A DNA stretch of 64,000 nucleotides from Methanofastidiosum sp. (GCA_035362715.1 DAOSDU010000001.1:1-64000); one strand, 5' to 3'. Shown: positions 53,156 through 62,514, counted from the stretch's first letter. Made by a program: numbers and translations. The notes: generated by a model not told the origin, from the letters alone.

Positions 53156-54387
53156 TGCAAATACCTCCTTTCGATGACCTTGCCATCTGTGTCCTTAACA
53201 ATTATATAATGTGTTGCACAATCAAGACACGGATCATAGGACCTCATGATGATTTCGGCATATTCTTGAGGAGAACCTTCTATGGCCTTGCCTATGGTTG
53301 GAATATTCCAAGTTGTAGGAGATATTATCCTGTAATCCCTCATTATCCCGTTGTGGTCCGTTTTTGCCATATGAATTAAAGTTCCTCTTGGGGCTTCGTA
53401 AACTCCTACCCCTTCCCCTTCTTTAACAGTAATGTGGTCAGGTTTTGTTTTACCGTTGACATCCAACTGGTCCAAAAGTTCCTCGGCCCGATATACCATA
53501 ACTAGCATTTCTCTTGCTCTTGCAACGTTGATATATAAAGCGGAATCGCCAGAAAATCTCTTAAATTTGATAAATCTTGCTCTCGGGCCTGTTTCAACTG
53601 TTTCCCCATAATAAAGAGGAATCATTGTATTTGTTGTTCTACCTTCTTCCTCTTTTCCATAAAATCTAGAGGGGATTACTTCTCTTATTGCTTCGAGATT
53701 AATTTCTTTTCGATCTCCGTAAGTCATGTGTGTGGCCAAAATACTAGAATTAGATATACCGATATTATTTGGTAAATTTTCAAGTTTCTTTTCAATTGTC
53801 TCGATAAACAAATCTTTCTGTAGGTGTGCGTTCTTCTCATACTTTCTTACAAGCCTATACAAACTTGCAGCTGCTCTCTGACTTATATTGGTATTAAATC
53901 CACCTACGCAGTAATTTGAAGGATGAATTGCTTCTCCCCCTACAATATCCTTCATTTTTTGTCCGATTCTTCTCAATTCTTGGATCCTCTCTATGGACTC
54001 CTTTTTAATTTTTTCATTGTCTACTATGTCATCAAGAATTAGAAATTGGTGAAGTGCATGGTCTTGCATCTTACTTGCAAGGCCTAGAATCTCTCTTAAT
54101 ATTAATGCATCTTGAGATATTTCAAGCCCAAACGCCCCTTCAAGGGCTTGGCATGATGCTTCAGCATGAGATACTGGACATAATCCACATATTCTCATTG
54201 AAGCTCTTGGAGTAAACTCATAAGTCCTACCCAATGTCAATGATTCGAAGCTTCTTACCATTGTCGTTGAGATATAATATGCTCTTTCAACTATCCCTTC
54301 CTCATCTACATGAAGAACAAGTTTTGCATGCCCTTCATGCCTAGTTGTTGGGTCAAGGTTTACAATCCTCTCCCCTTTGCTTTCCAT
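53152..54387 (-). CDS. frhA: [NiFe]-hydrogenase large subunit (FrhA-like, group 3)
   Basis: 411 aa catalytic subunit. The nickel-iron ligands are RICGLCPVSH (Cys67, Cys70) and DPCLDCATH (Cys387, Cys390, ending at His393), followed by an 18-residue tail that the FrhD-like protease should remove. The ATG at 54387 is chosen because GGAGG precedes it; the open frame upstream from a TTG at 54471 lies in promoter sequence and is non-coding in character. Substrate electron carrier is probably F420, judged from the fused FrhB domain. Confidence 0.94.
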   Translation of the reverse strand: MESKGERIVNLDPTTRHEGHAKLVLHVDEEGIVERAYYISTTMVRSFESLTLGRTYEFTPRASMRICGLCPVSHAEASCQALEGAFGLEISQDALILREILGLASKMQDHALHQFLILDDIVDNEKIKKESIERIQELRRIGQKMKDIVGGEAIHPSNYCVGGFNTNISQRAAASLYRLVRKYEKNAHLQKDLFIETIEKKLENLPNNIGISNSSILATHMTYGDRKEINLEAIREVIPSRFYGKEEEGRTTNTMIPLYYGETVETGPRARFIKFKRFSGDSALYINVARAREMLVMVYRAEELLDQLDVNGKTKPDHITVKEGEGVGVYEAPRGTLIHMAKTDHNGIMRDYRIISPTTWNIPTIGKAIEGSPQEYAEIIMRSYDPCLDCATHYIIVKDTDGKVIERRYLQ

Positions 54388-54415
54388 ATTATTCCTCCAT
54401 AATATATATTCATTA

Positions 54416-54436
54416 TATTTATATACATTTAAATAT
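54416..54436 (-). promoter_or_regulatory. Promoter region of the hydrogenase operon
   Basis: Two overlapping TATA-like boxes, ATATTTAAATG (54427-54437 region) and TATATAAATA (54416-54425), lie 30-50 nt upstream of the frhA ATG. The outer one leaves room for a leader holding GGAGG. Confidence 0.45.
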
Positions 54437-54481
54437 TGCGGTAATAAAAAAAATTTTTGATTAATATACAATAAAAATAAA

Positions 54482-54495
54482 AATATCCGGATATT
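54482..54495. promoter_or_regulatory. 14-bp perfect palindrome upstream of the hydrogenase promoter
   Basis: AATATCCGGATATT is self-complementary and overlaps the thrC stop codon, about 95 nt upstream of frhA. It could be an operator for the hydrogenase operon or a 3'-end structure of thrC; nothing further can be said from one copy. Confidence 0.3.
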
Positions 54496-55876
54496 ACTTG
54501 TTTTCTAGTGTAGATTCCAAGAATTTTTTTAATTTTAAATAGTCATTTTCTATTCTTATTGGACAGCCCTGTCTCATGTCTACATCTTTCATTGATTCTG
54601 GTAGTTCTGGCTCAAAACTTAGGAGTGACTTAATTTCTTCAGGAAATTTTGCAGGATGTGCTGTTTCTAAAGAAATTGATAGTGGATAATCACCATTATC
54701 ATGGTAATATGCTTCAAGTCCAGCCCAACCCACAGCTCCATGTGGTTCTAGAACTACGTTGTATTTTTCGTAAACATTTTTTATTGTGTCTTTTGTTTTC
54801 TGATCGGATATGCTTACCGAAAATAAATTTGTTTGCATTTTTTTCAAGTCAGGGTATTTGTGAACTTTACCAGATTTATCTACAGTGCCCCCATAAAGTT
54901 CAAAGAACCTTGCTAAATTTGAGGGGTGCCCTACGTTCATTGCACTAGATATGCAAGCTTTTGAAGGAGAAAGTTTTTGATAATTTCCATTATTTAGATA
55001 TCTAGGAAACTCATCATTTTCGTTTACTGCCATTACGAGTTTATGAAGAGGTAATCCCATCCTCCTACCAAATTCACATCCAAGAGAATTTCCAAAGTTT
55101 CCTGACGGAACAGAAATTAGAATTTTTTCACCTTCTTCGGATTTTTGAAGATATGCATAAAAAAAATATATCATCTGTGGGAGAATTCTTCCTATGTTTA
55201 TTGAATTGGCAGATGTTAGATTCAAATTGGCCAAGTCTTTGTCCTGAAATGCCATTTTTACAAGATTCTGGCAATCGTCAAATTTGCCGTCAACAGCAAG
55301 TGTTGTTACATTATCACCTATTGTATCAAGTTGTTTTTTCTGTCTGCCTGATACTTCCCCCTCAGGGTATAGAATAAATACATTTATCCCTTTTACTCCT
55401 TTGAACGCTTCGCCGACTGCGCTGCCTGTGTCCCCAGAAGTTGCAACAAGAATGTTCAATGATTTTTTTTCATCTTTTAGTGCGCCCATTAGTCGAGCCA
55501 TCATTCTAGCGGCAAAATCTTTAAAGGAAGCAGTTGGGCCTTGGTCAAGTCTTAGAACATACTTTCTATCGTGTACTTTTTCTATTGGCACTCTAAAATT
55601 GTATGCTTCTTTACATAATCTAAATAGATGATCAGATTCAATGTCACCATAAAGGAATTTCTCTAAAATTGTGTGAGCTACTTCAAAATATCTCTTTTCT
55701 CTTAGATCTTCAAGCTCACCTTTTGAAATATTAGGGATTCTCTCAGGCATGAATAGCCCGGCGTCAGGAGCCTGACCCATCATAAGTGCATCTTTAAAAC
55801 TCACAAGCCCCTTAAATGGTATAAATCCGGCCTCATTAATATTCCGGTTAGTACTATAATATTTAATTCCGCCCAT
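54494..55876 (-). CDS. thrC: Threonine synthase
   Basis: 460 aa PLP enzyme that converts O-phosphohomoserine to threonine. TASFKDFAARMMA holds the PLP lysine, LVATSGDTGSAVGEAF binds phosphate, and SVPSGNFGNSLGCEFGRRMGLP is typical. The N-terminal extension INEAGFIPFKGLVSFKDALMMG places it with the longer (fungal/E. coli-like) class. The ATG lies about 25 nt after a TTTATAAA box (55899-55906), so the mRNA is probably leaderless. Confidence 0.95.
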   Translation of the reverse strand: MGGIKYYSTNRNINEAGFIPFKGLVSFKDALMMGQAPDAGLFMPERIPNISKGELEDLREKRYFEVAHTILEKFLYGDIESDHLFRLCKEAYNFRVPIEKVHDRKYVLRLDQGPTASFKDFAARMMARLMGALKDEKKSLNILVATSGDTGSAVGEAFKGVKGINVFILYPEGEVSGRQKKQLDTIGDNVTTLAVDGKFDDCQNLVKMAFQDKDLANLNLTSANSINIGRILPQMIYFFYAYLQKSEEGEKILISVPSGNFGNSLGCEFGRRMGLPLHKLVMAVNENDEFPRYLNNGNYQKLSPSKACISSAMNVGHPSNLARFFELYGGTVDKSGKVHKYPDLKKMQTNLFSVSISDQKTKDTIKNVYEKYNVVLEPHGAVGWAGLEAYYHDNGDYPLSISLETAHPAKFPEEIKSLLSFEPELPESMKDVDMRQGCPIRIENDYLKLKKFLESTLENK

Positions 55877-55898
55877 AAACTATGATTATTTTATAGAA

Positions 55899-55906
55899 TT
55901 TATAAA
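55899..55906 (-). promoter_or_regulatory. TATA box of thrC (leaderless)
   Basis: Palindromic TTTATAAA centred about 27 nt upstream of the thrC ATG, so transcription should begin at or next to the start codon. Confidence 0.5.
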
Positions 55907-55996
55907 CTTTATTCAAATAATAATTTAATGAATATAAATTTTTATCGTTATTACCATAAATATGAAAAAGTAATTTATAAAAATAAATAAAATATT

Positions 55997-57298
55997 CTAT
56001 GGTTCAAGTCTTCTTCTATCGTGAGGGAATAACACGCCCTCTCGTATATTCTCTAGGTTAAGCATCTGCATTATGAGCCTATCTATACCAAGACCAAATC
56101 CACCATGTGGCGGCATTCCATATCTAAAAGGCTTGAGATATGCTTCAAAGGATGATACAGGCAGTCCTTTTTCTTTTATTCTTGTTTTAAGAACTTCTAC
56201 ATTATGAATCCTCTGACCACCTGAACTTATTTCAACACCTTTATAGTCCAAATCAAATGCTCTTGCTATCTCGCCATCAAAGTTAGTATAAAATGGTTTA
56301 GTGGATAGGGGGTATTTTGTCAAGAAGTAAAGATCATCACCATATTTTTCTTTGACAATATTTCCTAAAGCTTTTTCTGATTCTGTACCTAAATCTTCAC
56401 CATAGTGTACATTAAATCCACTTTCTTGAAGAAGAGATATTGCCTCTTCATATTTGACTCTTCTAAAAGGTGTAGAAGGAATATTTACTTCGACACCCAA
56501 TAAAGCGAGTTCATTCTTTTTAGTATCGTTAACGCATTTCAAGATGTGAGAAACTAGATTCTCAAGGATATAGATTACATCGTCTTCGTTTTCAATAAAT
56601 GACATTTCTATATCTACAGCATCAGATTCTGAAAGGTGCCTTCGTGTGTTGGACTCTTCAGCTCTAAAGTAGTGAGCCATCTCGAAAACTCTGTCCATCC
56701 CAGTAGCCATCATAGTCTGTTTGTATAGCTGGGGAGACTGTGCTAGAAAAGCTTCTCTTTCGAAATATGAGAGTGGAAAAAGTTCGGTTCCACCTTCAGT
56801 TCCTGAAGCGCTTATCTTTGGAGTTTGAATTTCTACAAATGCTTGGCTCAAAAGGTACTCTCTTGCAGCCCTTAAGATTTCACTTCTAATCTTAAAAATA
56901 GCAGTTACTCTTGGTTTTCGTATATCCATGAATCTGTTGTCGAGTCTTGTGTCAATATCCGCATCAACTTTTTCAGATGGGTCAAGTGGAAGATTTGCTT
57001 CTGCCATATTTATTATTTCTATTTCGCTAGGTATCACTTCAAGCCCACCTGGAGCTTGGGGGGATGCTTTTGTATTTCCTTTAACTGCAATGATCCATTC
57101 TCTCCCTAAAGAATCCATTAATTTAAAAATCTCTTCAGAGACTTTCTTTTTAGGTGCAGTAATCTGGGCAATTCCCTCTCTATCTCTTAATAAAATGAAT
57201 TTAATCCCGCCGAGGTCCCTTCTCTCATGAACCCATCCAGCGAGTACAATTTCCTCGCCATCTTTTAAATTATTTGAATAACATGTTCTTTTAAGCAT
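55997..57298 (-). CDS. aspS: Aspartyl-tRNA synthetase, archaeal (probably non-discriminating)
   Basis: 433 aa class II synthetase. N-terminal OB fold (LAGWVHERRDLGGIKFILLRD), motif 2 FRAEESNTRRHLSESDAVDIEMSF (within residues about 210-235) and motif 3 GFGLGIDRLIMQ. Co-transcription with gatCAB strongly suggests that it charges both tRNA-Asp and tRNA-Asn with aspartate, the latter then amidated. ATG 57298 just after the gatB stop, behind GGTGG. Confidence 0.95.
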   Translation of the reverse strand: MLKRTCYSNNLKDGEEIVLAGWVHERRDLGGIKFILLRDREGIAQITAPKKKVSEEIFKLMDSLGREWIIAVKGNTKASPQAPGGLEVIPSEIEIINMAEANLPLDPSEKVDADIDTRLDNRFMDIRKPRVTAIFKIRSEILRAAREYLLSQAFVEIQTPKISASGTEGGTELFPLSYFEREAFLAQSPQLYKQTMMATGMDRVFEMAHYFRAEESNTRRHLSESDAVDIEMSFIENEDDVIYILENLVSHILKCVNDTKKNELALLGVEVNIPSTPFRRVKYEEAISLLQESGFNVHYGEDLGTESEKALGNIVKEKYGDDLYFLTKYPLSTKPFYTNFDGEIARAFDLDYKGVEISSGGQRIHNVEVLKTRIKEKGLPVSSFEAYLKPFRYGMPPHGGFGLGIDRLIMQMLNLENIREGVLFPHDRRRLEP

Positions 57299-58699
57299 TT
57301 AAGCCACCGCACATAATTTATCTTTAAGTAATTTTATTGTTTTTGAAGGTTCTGCCCTGCCTTCTGTTTCATTGACAACTTTGCCAAATAAAAAGTGTAA
57401 TGCATTTTGATTTCCAGATTTAAAGTCTAAAACAGCTTTTGGATTATCAGCTATAACCTTTTCTATTATTTCAACTAATGTATCCTCAGAACTAATCTGA
57501 TAAAAGTTCTTTTTATCCATGAGCACTGGGATTTCTTCACCACTATCAACAGCATCTTCAATAATCCACTTAGCATTTTTCACAGAAAGTTCTCCTCTTT
57601 CGATGAATCCTACCATATCAGATATGTGTTTTGGGTTAATTTTTGATGTTGAAACTGACAAGTTTTTTTCATTTAATCTTCGTTTAAGTTCAGTTGCGCA
57701 CCACTTACCCGCTTCAAGAGGATTTGAATTTTTTGCAGACTCTTCAAATAAATCAGATAGATAAAGATCAGATATCAAAGAATCAACTATTTCTTCCCCT
57801 AATGAATATTCTTCCATAAATCTCTTCTTTTTCGCATGAGGGGATTCTGGGAGTACTGACTCAATTTCATTTAGCATCTCAGGGCTAATATAAACTGGAA
57901 CTAGATCTGGGTCAGGGATATACCTATAGTCAGCAACTGTTTCTTTTTTCCTCAAGGTTTTAGTTATCATGCTTGCTTCATCAAAATGCCTTGTCTCCAT
58001 CGTTATTGTTCCGCCTCTCTGTAGAACAGCTTTCTGCCTAACAATCTCATATTTCAAAGCTTTGTAGATACCCTTCACAGAGTTGACATTTTTTATTTCA
58101 ATTCTATTTCCACCCATTATCGAGATGTTAACATCTGCTCTAATGGATCCTGATTCTCCTCTTATCACACCTAAATATTCAAGGGATAACAAAAGGTCTC
58201 TCAAAAATTCTCTTGCATACTCAGGGGATTTTATATCGGGTGCAGTTACTATTTCTGCCAGGGGTACACCCGATCTGTTAAAGTCAACTTTACCCTCTCT
58301 GAGTTCGTACCTACCTGGGTCTTCTTCAATATGTATCTCCCATATGCCAACGCCCATAAAGACACCGTTTCCTAAAATAGGTTGGGATGTCCTCTGATAG
58401 TTTGAAGGTAGATCAGGATAAAAATAATGTTTTCTTTGGACATAGAAAGGTTTTTCGTATGCTTTGCAACCTAAGAATAAACCTATTTTTAGGAGATTTT
58501 CTAATGCCGTTTCATTTATCCCCATAGGCTTTGATCCAGGTTGTGACGTGCATATTGGGCAAATATTATTGTTTGGAGGGGAATTAATATAGTCTGATGA
58601 GCACTCACAAAAAATCTTTTGATTAGTTTTCAATTGGACATGTATTTCAAGACCTATTTTTAGGTTCAAATCTTTGTATTTGTCTTCGTGAATCTGCAA
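57299..58699 (-). CDS. gatB: Asp-tRNA(Asn)/Glu-tRNA(Gln) amidotransferase subunit B
   Basis: 466 aa tRNA-binding kinase subunit. LKIGLEIHVQLKTNQKIFCECS and CPICTSQPGSKP (zinc cysteines), RKHYFYPDLPSNYQ, and EDPGRYELREGKVDFNRSGVPLAEIVT-type segment are GatB hallmarks; the C-terminal YqeY tail domain is present. Start is TTG 58699, 7 nt after GGGGGA and directly after the gatA stop. Confidence 0.96.
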   Translation of the reverse strand: MQIHEDKYKDLNLKIGLEIHVQLKTNQKIFCECSSDYINSPPNNNICPICTSQPGSKPMGINETALENLLKIGLFLGCKAYEKPFYVQRKHYFYPDLPSNYQRTSQPILGNGVFMGVGIWEIHIEEDPGRYELREGKVDFNRSGVPLAEIVTAPDIKSPEYAREFLRDLLLSLEYLGVIRGESGSIRADVNISIMGGNRIEIKNVNSVKGIYKALKYEIVRQKAVLQRGGTITMETRHFDEASMITKTLRKKETVADYRYIPDPDLVPVYISPEMLNEIESVLPESPHAKKKRFMEEYSLGEEIVDSLISDLYLSDLFEESAKNSNPLEAGKWCATELKRRLNEKNLSVSTSKINPKHISDMVGFIERGELSVKNAKWIIEDAVDSGEEIPVLMDKKNFYQISSEDTLVEIIEKVIADNPKAVLDFKSGNQNALHFLFGKVVNETEGRAEPSKTIKLLKDKLCAVA

Positions 58700-60118
58700 T
58701 TACATTCCCCCGCATGCTATTTCTACTGCCCTCATGCCTTTAAGCAATTTAGATTCAGATAAGCTATCGGCGTGAAGTTGTAATCCCACGGGAAGACCTT
58801 TTACTTCGCCGACAGGCTGACTTGAGGCGCAAATACCTGCAAGATTTGCACTCACAGTAAGTATGTCTGAAGAATACATAGCTAGGGGATCGGAGATTCT
58901 TTCTCCTATTTTCCAAGGGAGCGTAGGCATAGTTGGGCCAATAAGTAAATCATATGAATTAAAAATTCTTTTAAAATCCTCTTTAATGGCGCTTCTTGCC
59001 TTCAAAGCTTTTGTGTACCATCTTCCTTTAAACTCTTCCATTGTTATAAATGTTCCAAGCAGAACCCTTCTCTTGACTTCAGTCCCCATTGAAGTTTCTC
59101 TTGTATTAGAAACGGCTTCTACTATATCTTGGCCTCCTGCATAATGGCCGTATTTAAATCCATCAAATTTCGACATTGCTGATGAAAACTCACTGAACAC
59201 AACTAAATAGTATATAGGTATAGAGTATTTAATATTTGGAAGGGAAACTTCTTCTATTCTTGCGCCTTGGGATTCAAGCATTCCAATTTTGTCAAGTATC
59301 ATGTTTTTTATGTTTTCATCTACCCCTTCAAAGAACTCTTTAGCGTATGCAATTTTCATGTTTTTAATATCGCCATCTTTGAAGTTTTCAACTGTTTTGA
59401 GGTATGAGTTATTACTTTGAACAGTTACAGTATCTCTGGGGTCTTTACCAGAAATGACGTCAAGTAAAAGTGCTATTCCATAAGTATCTTTTGCAAAAGG
59501 GCCTGGGCCTTCTAGACTCATGGCCATATCGGAAAGACCATATCTAGAAACTAATCCATAACTTGGTTTGAAACCATATACCCCACAAAAACTTGCGGGG
59601 CATCTTATTGAACCGCCTGTATCGCTACCTATAGATAGATCAGAAAAATCAGCAGCAACTGAGGCTGCACTTCCTGAAGAACTCCCCCCAGGCACATAAT
59701 CAATATTTCTAGGATTTTTAGTTGGCCCAAAATAAGAAGAAGTCCCATCTGAGCCACATGCAAATTCATCCATGTTACACTTACCAATTATGATTCCATC
59801 TTCCTTCTTAATCAAGTTAGTAACAGTTGCATCGTAGGGCGCTATATAATTCTCCAATACTTTTGAACCACAAGTCATTCTAGTATTATAGACTGCAATA
59901 TTATCTTTAATAGAAACAACAAGACCAGAAAGCTTTCCCTGAGTTCCATTATTTATTTTTTTTTGGATTTCCTTTGAAGATTTTTCGGCTTCCTCGGTAC
60001 CCAAGGTAATAAAAGCGTTTATTTCCTTATTCCTTTTTTCAATCTCTTCAATTTTTTTATGAAGATGTTCTTCTACTGACTTGGATAATAAATCCTCAAT
60101 GAGATCTCTAGTAAACAT
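58700..60118 (-). CDS. gatA: Asp-tRNA(Asn)/Glu-tRNA(Gln) amidotransferase subunit A
   Basis: 472 aa amidase-signature glutaminase. The Lys-Ser-Ser triad is in VVSIKDNIAV, PGGSSSGSAASVAA and SIGSDTGGSIRCPASFCG. It releases ammonia for transamidation on GatB. ATG 60118 behind GTGAT, 12 nt after gatC. Confidence 0.96.
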   Translation of the reverse strand: MFTRDLIEDLLSKSVEEHLHKKIEEIEKRNKEINAFITLGTEEAEKSSKEIQKKINNGTQGKLSGLVVSIKDNIAVYNTRMTCGSKVLENYIAPYDATVTNLIKKEDGIIIGKCNMDEFACGSDGTSSYFGPTKNPRNIDYVPGGSSSGSAASVAADFSDLSIGSDTGGSIRCPASFCGVYGFKPSYGLVSRYGLSDMAMSLEGPGPFAKDTYGIALLLDVISGKDPRDTVTVQSNNSYLKTVENFKDGDIKNMKIAYAKEFFEGVDENIKNMILDKIGMLESQGARIEEVSLPNIKYSIPIYYLVVFSEFSSAMSKFDGFKYGHYAGGQDIVEAVSNTRETSMGTEVKRRVLLGTFITMEEFKGRWYTKALKARSAIKEDFKRIFNSYDLLIGPTMPTLPWKIGERISDPLAMYSSDILTVSANLAGICASSQPVGEVKGLPVGLQLHADSLSESKLLKGMRAVEIACGGM

Positions 60119-60130
60119 GATATCACTAAA

Positions 60131-60424
60131 TCAAAGATTTCTTGGAACGACTATAAAATCGTCTTCTATTTTATTAAAGTTAGATCTAATTCTATTAATA
60201 TTATTGAAGGGTTTTGGTTCTGAATCTTTTCTCAAAACATTGACGTTTTCTACTACATAATAAAGTTCTTTTTCGCCAACTTTAATCTCATCAATAATTG
60301 AAAATTCTTCAAGAATTCTCTCAAATTCTTCGCGGAATTTTTCTTTTTCTTTATCAGAAAGCTTTAATCTAGCAATTTCTGAAACTCTCTCTATAACACT
60401 GTCATTGATAATGGTTTCTACCAT
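60131..60424 (-). CDS. gatC: Asp-tRNA(Asn)/Glu-tRNA(Gln) amidotransferase subunit C
   Basis: 97 aa helper that clamps GatA and GatB. VSEIARLKLSDKEKEKFREEFERI and the C-terminal NVLRKDSEPKPF match GatC. First gene of gatC-gatA-gatB-aspS. ATG behind AAGGGGT. Confidence 0.92.
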   Translation of the reverse strand: MVETIINDSVIERVSEIARLKLSDKEKEKFREEFERILEEFSIIDEIKVGEKELYYVVENVNVLRKDSEPKPFNNINRIRSNFNKIEDDFIVVPRNL

Positions 60425-60463
60425 TTTTACCCCTTCAAAATTTAAAGTTGTTGTCTTAAGATT

Positions 60464-60474
60464 GCATATAAATG
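60464..60474 (-). promoter_or_regulatory. TATA-box promoter of gatCAB-aspS
   Basis: Read leftwards CATTTATATGC about 45 nt upstream of the gatC ATG, between it and the CBS gene stop. The expected short leader would contain AAGGGGT. Confidence 0.5.
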
Positions 60475-60491
60475 TTTCTCTTATAATCTGG

Positions 60492-61337
60492 CTAGATTAA
60501 GCCTTTAAAAGCCTTGAGAATGTCAACATCTCTCAGGATACCAATAAGCGCATTATCTTCCCCAATTACGGCAATATATCTTGTTCCGTCTTTTTGAAGC
60601 GTTTCAATAGCTTGAGATATTGATAAATTCTGATTAATTGTCGAATATTCCTTTTTCAAATAGTTTGAAACTGGTTTATTTGGCAAATAGAAATTACTAG
60701 TGCCTATTAGCACTGAGGATTTCCAGTTCCAATCCCAATCATCTCCAGACTCGCCTTTTGTAGCATCTGATTCGGTTATCCCACTTATTATTTCTCCTGA
60801 ATGAATCATATCTGTCGTATCTAATAACCCTACAAATTTTCCTTTTTCGTCAAGAACGCCAAGAAATGAAACTTTAAAGTTCAACATTACTTTAGAAGCA
60901 ATATACGTGGGAGTTTTTTCCCATACGCTCATAAAATAATTGTGATCGATATACTCGGTGATTGATTTTTTAAGTTTATACTTTTTACTGACTAAAGGAA
61001 GTAGTTGTTTTAAAGAGATAATACCAATAACATTGCCATTATCGACTATGGGCAGATAATAAAAATCTCCACTTAAAAATAATGAAATGACTTTTTCAAT
61101 ATTATCTTTCTTATTTATAACTGGGATTTCTCTCCTCATTATTAAGGCCAATTGTTCTTCTTCTGGTTTTGAAAGTATGTCATTAATAGTAATAATACCA
61201 AGAAATGTGTCAGTGCCTTCTTTTAATGCGATTAGCTCAGATATATCATTTTTCTTCATTGTTTCTATTGCAAGGGCCCTATCGCTAGGTATACTGAATT
61301 TTAAGAAATCCCTTATTATAATTTCGTCTAAATTCAT
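60492..61337 (-). CDS. Protein with four CBS domains
   Basis: 281 aa made only of CBS motifs in two Bateman pairs: for example ALAIETMKKNDISELIAL, IVDNGNVIGIISLKQLL, GKFVGLLDTTDMIH and IAVIGEDNALIGILRDVDIL. Such proteins sense adenine nucleotides or S-adenosylmethionine and regulate partners; none is evident. ATG 61337 behind GAGGGAG, divergent from the Sec61-beta gene. Confidence 0.88.
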   Translation of the reverse strand: MNLDEIIIRDFLKFSIPSDRALAIETMKKNDISELIALKEGTDTFLGIITINDILSKPEEEQLALIMRREIPVINKKDNIEKVISLFLSGDFYYLPIVDNGNVIGIISLKQLLPLVSKKYKLKKSITEYIDHNYFMSVWEKTPTYIASKVMLNFKVSFLGVLDEKGKFVGLLDTTDMIHSGEIISGITESDATKGESGDDWDWNWKSSVLIGTSNFYLPNKPVSNYLKKEYSTINQNLSISQAIETLQKDGTRYIAVIGEDNALIGILRDVDILKAFKGLI

Positions 61338-61357
61338 TTTACTCCCTCATTACGATA

Positions 61358-61369
61358 AATTTATATAAT
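61358..61369 (+). promoter_or_regulatory. TATA box between the CBS gene and secG
   Basis: AAATTTATATAA is about 30-38 nt upstream of the Sec61-beta ATG (rightward) and about 23-31 nt from the CBS ATG (leftward). It fits the rightward gene best; use in both directions is possible. Confidence 0.45.
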
Positions 61370-61397
61370 GAATAAACTTTTTTTTGTTAGTGATTAT

Positions 61398-61586
61398 ATG
61401 GTAAAGAGAAAACCGCAGGCTGTTGGGGGTGCTATGCCCGCAACTGGTGCTGGACTCATCAGATATTTTGATGAAGATGAAGGAGGATTAAAAATCCGTC
61501 CTGAAATAGTAGTCGTGATCTGTGTTTTCGTCATTGTAGTCGGCATACTATTACAGATTTTTGGGGCAGAACTATTAGGCTTTTAA
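61398..61586 (+). CDS. secG: Preprotein translocase Sec61-beta homologue (archaeal SecG)
   Basis: 62 aa tail-anchored subunit of the SecYE channel. MPATGAGLIRYFDED and the C-terminal helix (IRPEIVVVICVFVIVVGILL, from about residue 33) are standard for archaeal Sec61-beta. The ATG at 61398 sits right behind GTGATT; the open frame ten codons upstream lies in promoter sequence. Confidence 0.92.
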   Translation: MVKRKPQAVGGAMPATGAGLIRYFDEDEGGLKIRPEIVVVICVFVIVVGILLQIFGAELLGF

Positions 61587-61592
61587 TATATT

Positions 61593-62441
61593 TTATAGGT
61601 CGTCCTCTTTTTTATATTCTTTACTAAATTTCTTGAATGGATTTTCTTTCCCAAATGAATTGTTAGATACACATTCGTCACCATCAGTAGAAGTTTCGTT
61701 TACCGAAATATTTCTTTCTTTTGTAAAATTTAACTCTCTTGGTTCATCTTCTAACTTCTCTTCTTCTCCAAAAAGAGCAAATTCGTCCTTCATTATCTCA
61801 TCAAATTTAGTTTGTTTATCTAGATCAAGTGTTTCTTCAATCTCATCTTCAATTGGTTTGTACGATGGTTCAGAAACAACAAATGGAGAAGATTTGATTA
61901 TGGGATCGTTAGCATCAAGTTTTTGAATAAATCTTTTAGATGCTTCTAGTTCTCCCTCTTGTTTTGCACATTTCAGTCTTAATTCGTTAAATTCTTCTTC
62001 CATTTTAAGCATTTTATTCAATTTAAATTCAAGTTCAGATTTATCTTCTTTTAAGACTTTCAGTTTTCTTAATGAGTTTTCAACTTCATCATTTAACTCG
62101 TTGAGCTTTATTTTCAGACTATCATTTTCTGCTTTGTACATTTTCGCTTTTTTTATTTCTTCTAATGGAGGAAGTTTCCCCTTTGATACCACTATACAAT
62201 CTTTTCCTACAGATACTATTTCATCTGCTACCAAAGTTATCTTTGTTTCAAATCTCAAAAGTTTTGATTCTGAACGAGAAAGGCCATAACTCTCGGCACT
62301 CTGCCCAAGTTTCATATGAATAAGAATTTTACCTTCGACCATCTCAATGTCAACATTTTTTACAAATCCTTTTATCGTACCAGAAATATCCACTAATAGT
62401 TTATTGGTAAACTGACCTTCAGCACCCGACATTAAATCCAT
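61593..62441 (-). CDS. PRC-barrel-like plus coiled-coil protein of unknown function
   Basis: 282 aa, no membrane helix. Residues 10-90 form a beta-rich domain (DISGTIKGFVKNVDIEMVEG, DEIVSVGKDCIVVSKG) that looks like a PRC barrel. A coiled coil rich in Lys, Glu and Leu runs about 95-175, followed by an acidic, low-complexity tail ending in a basic FKKFSKEYKK. This layout recalls CdvA-type division proteins but also many unrelated scaffold proteins; identity is open. ATG behind GAGGGAT. Confidence 0.75.
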   Translation of the reverse strand: MDLMSGAEGQFTNKLLVDISGTIKGFVKNVDIEMVEGKILIHMKLGQSAESYGLSRSESKLLRFETKITLVADEIVSVGKDCIVVSKGKLPPLEEIKKAKMYKAENDSLKIKLNELNDEVENSLRKLKVLKEDKSELEFKLNKMLKMEEEFNELRLKCAKQEGELEASKRFIQKLDANDPIIKSSPFVVSEPSYKPIEDEIEETLDLDKQTKFDEIMKDEFALFGEEEKLEDEPRELNFTKERNISVNETSTDGDECVSNNSFGKENPFKKFSKEYKKEDDL

Positions 62442-62514
62442 ATATATCCCTCTTTAATCATTAAAATATAATGTTTATAAGTGAATATATTATTTAAACT
62501 TATGGTTTATTTTT

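Noticed and set aside
54388..54471. N-terminal extension of the hydrogenase large subunit from a TTG at 54471
   Set aside because: The extra 28 residues are Tyr/Asn/Lys-rich, lie over TATA-like sequence, and the ATG at 54387 has GGAGG.
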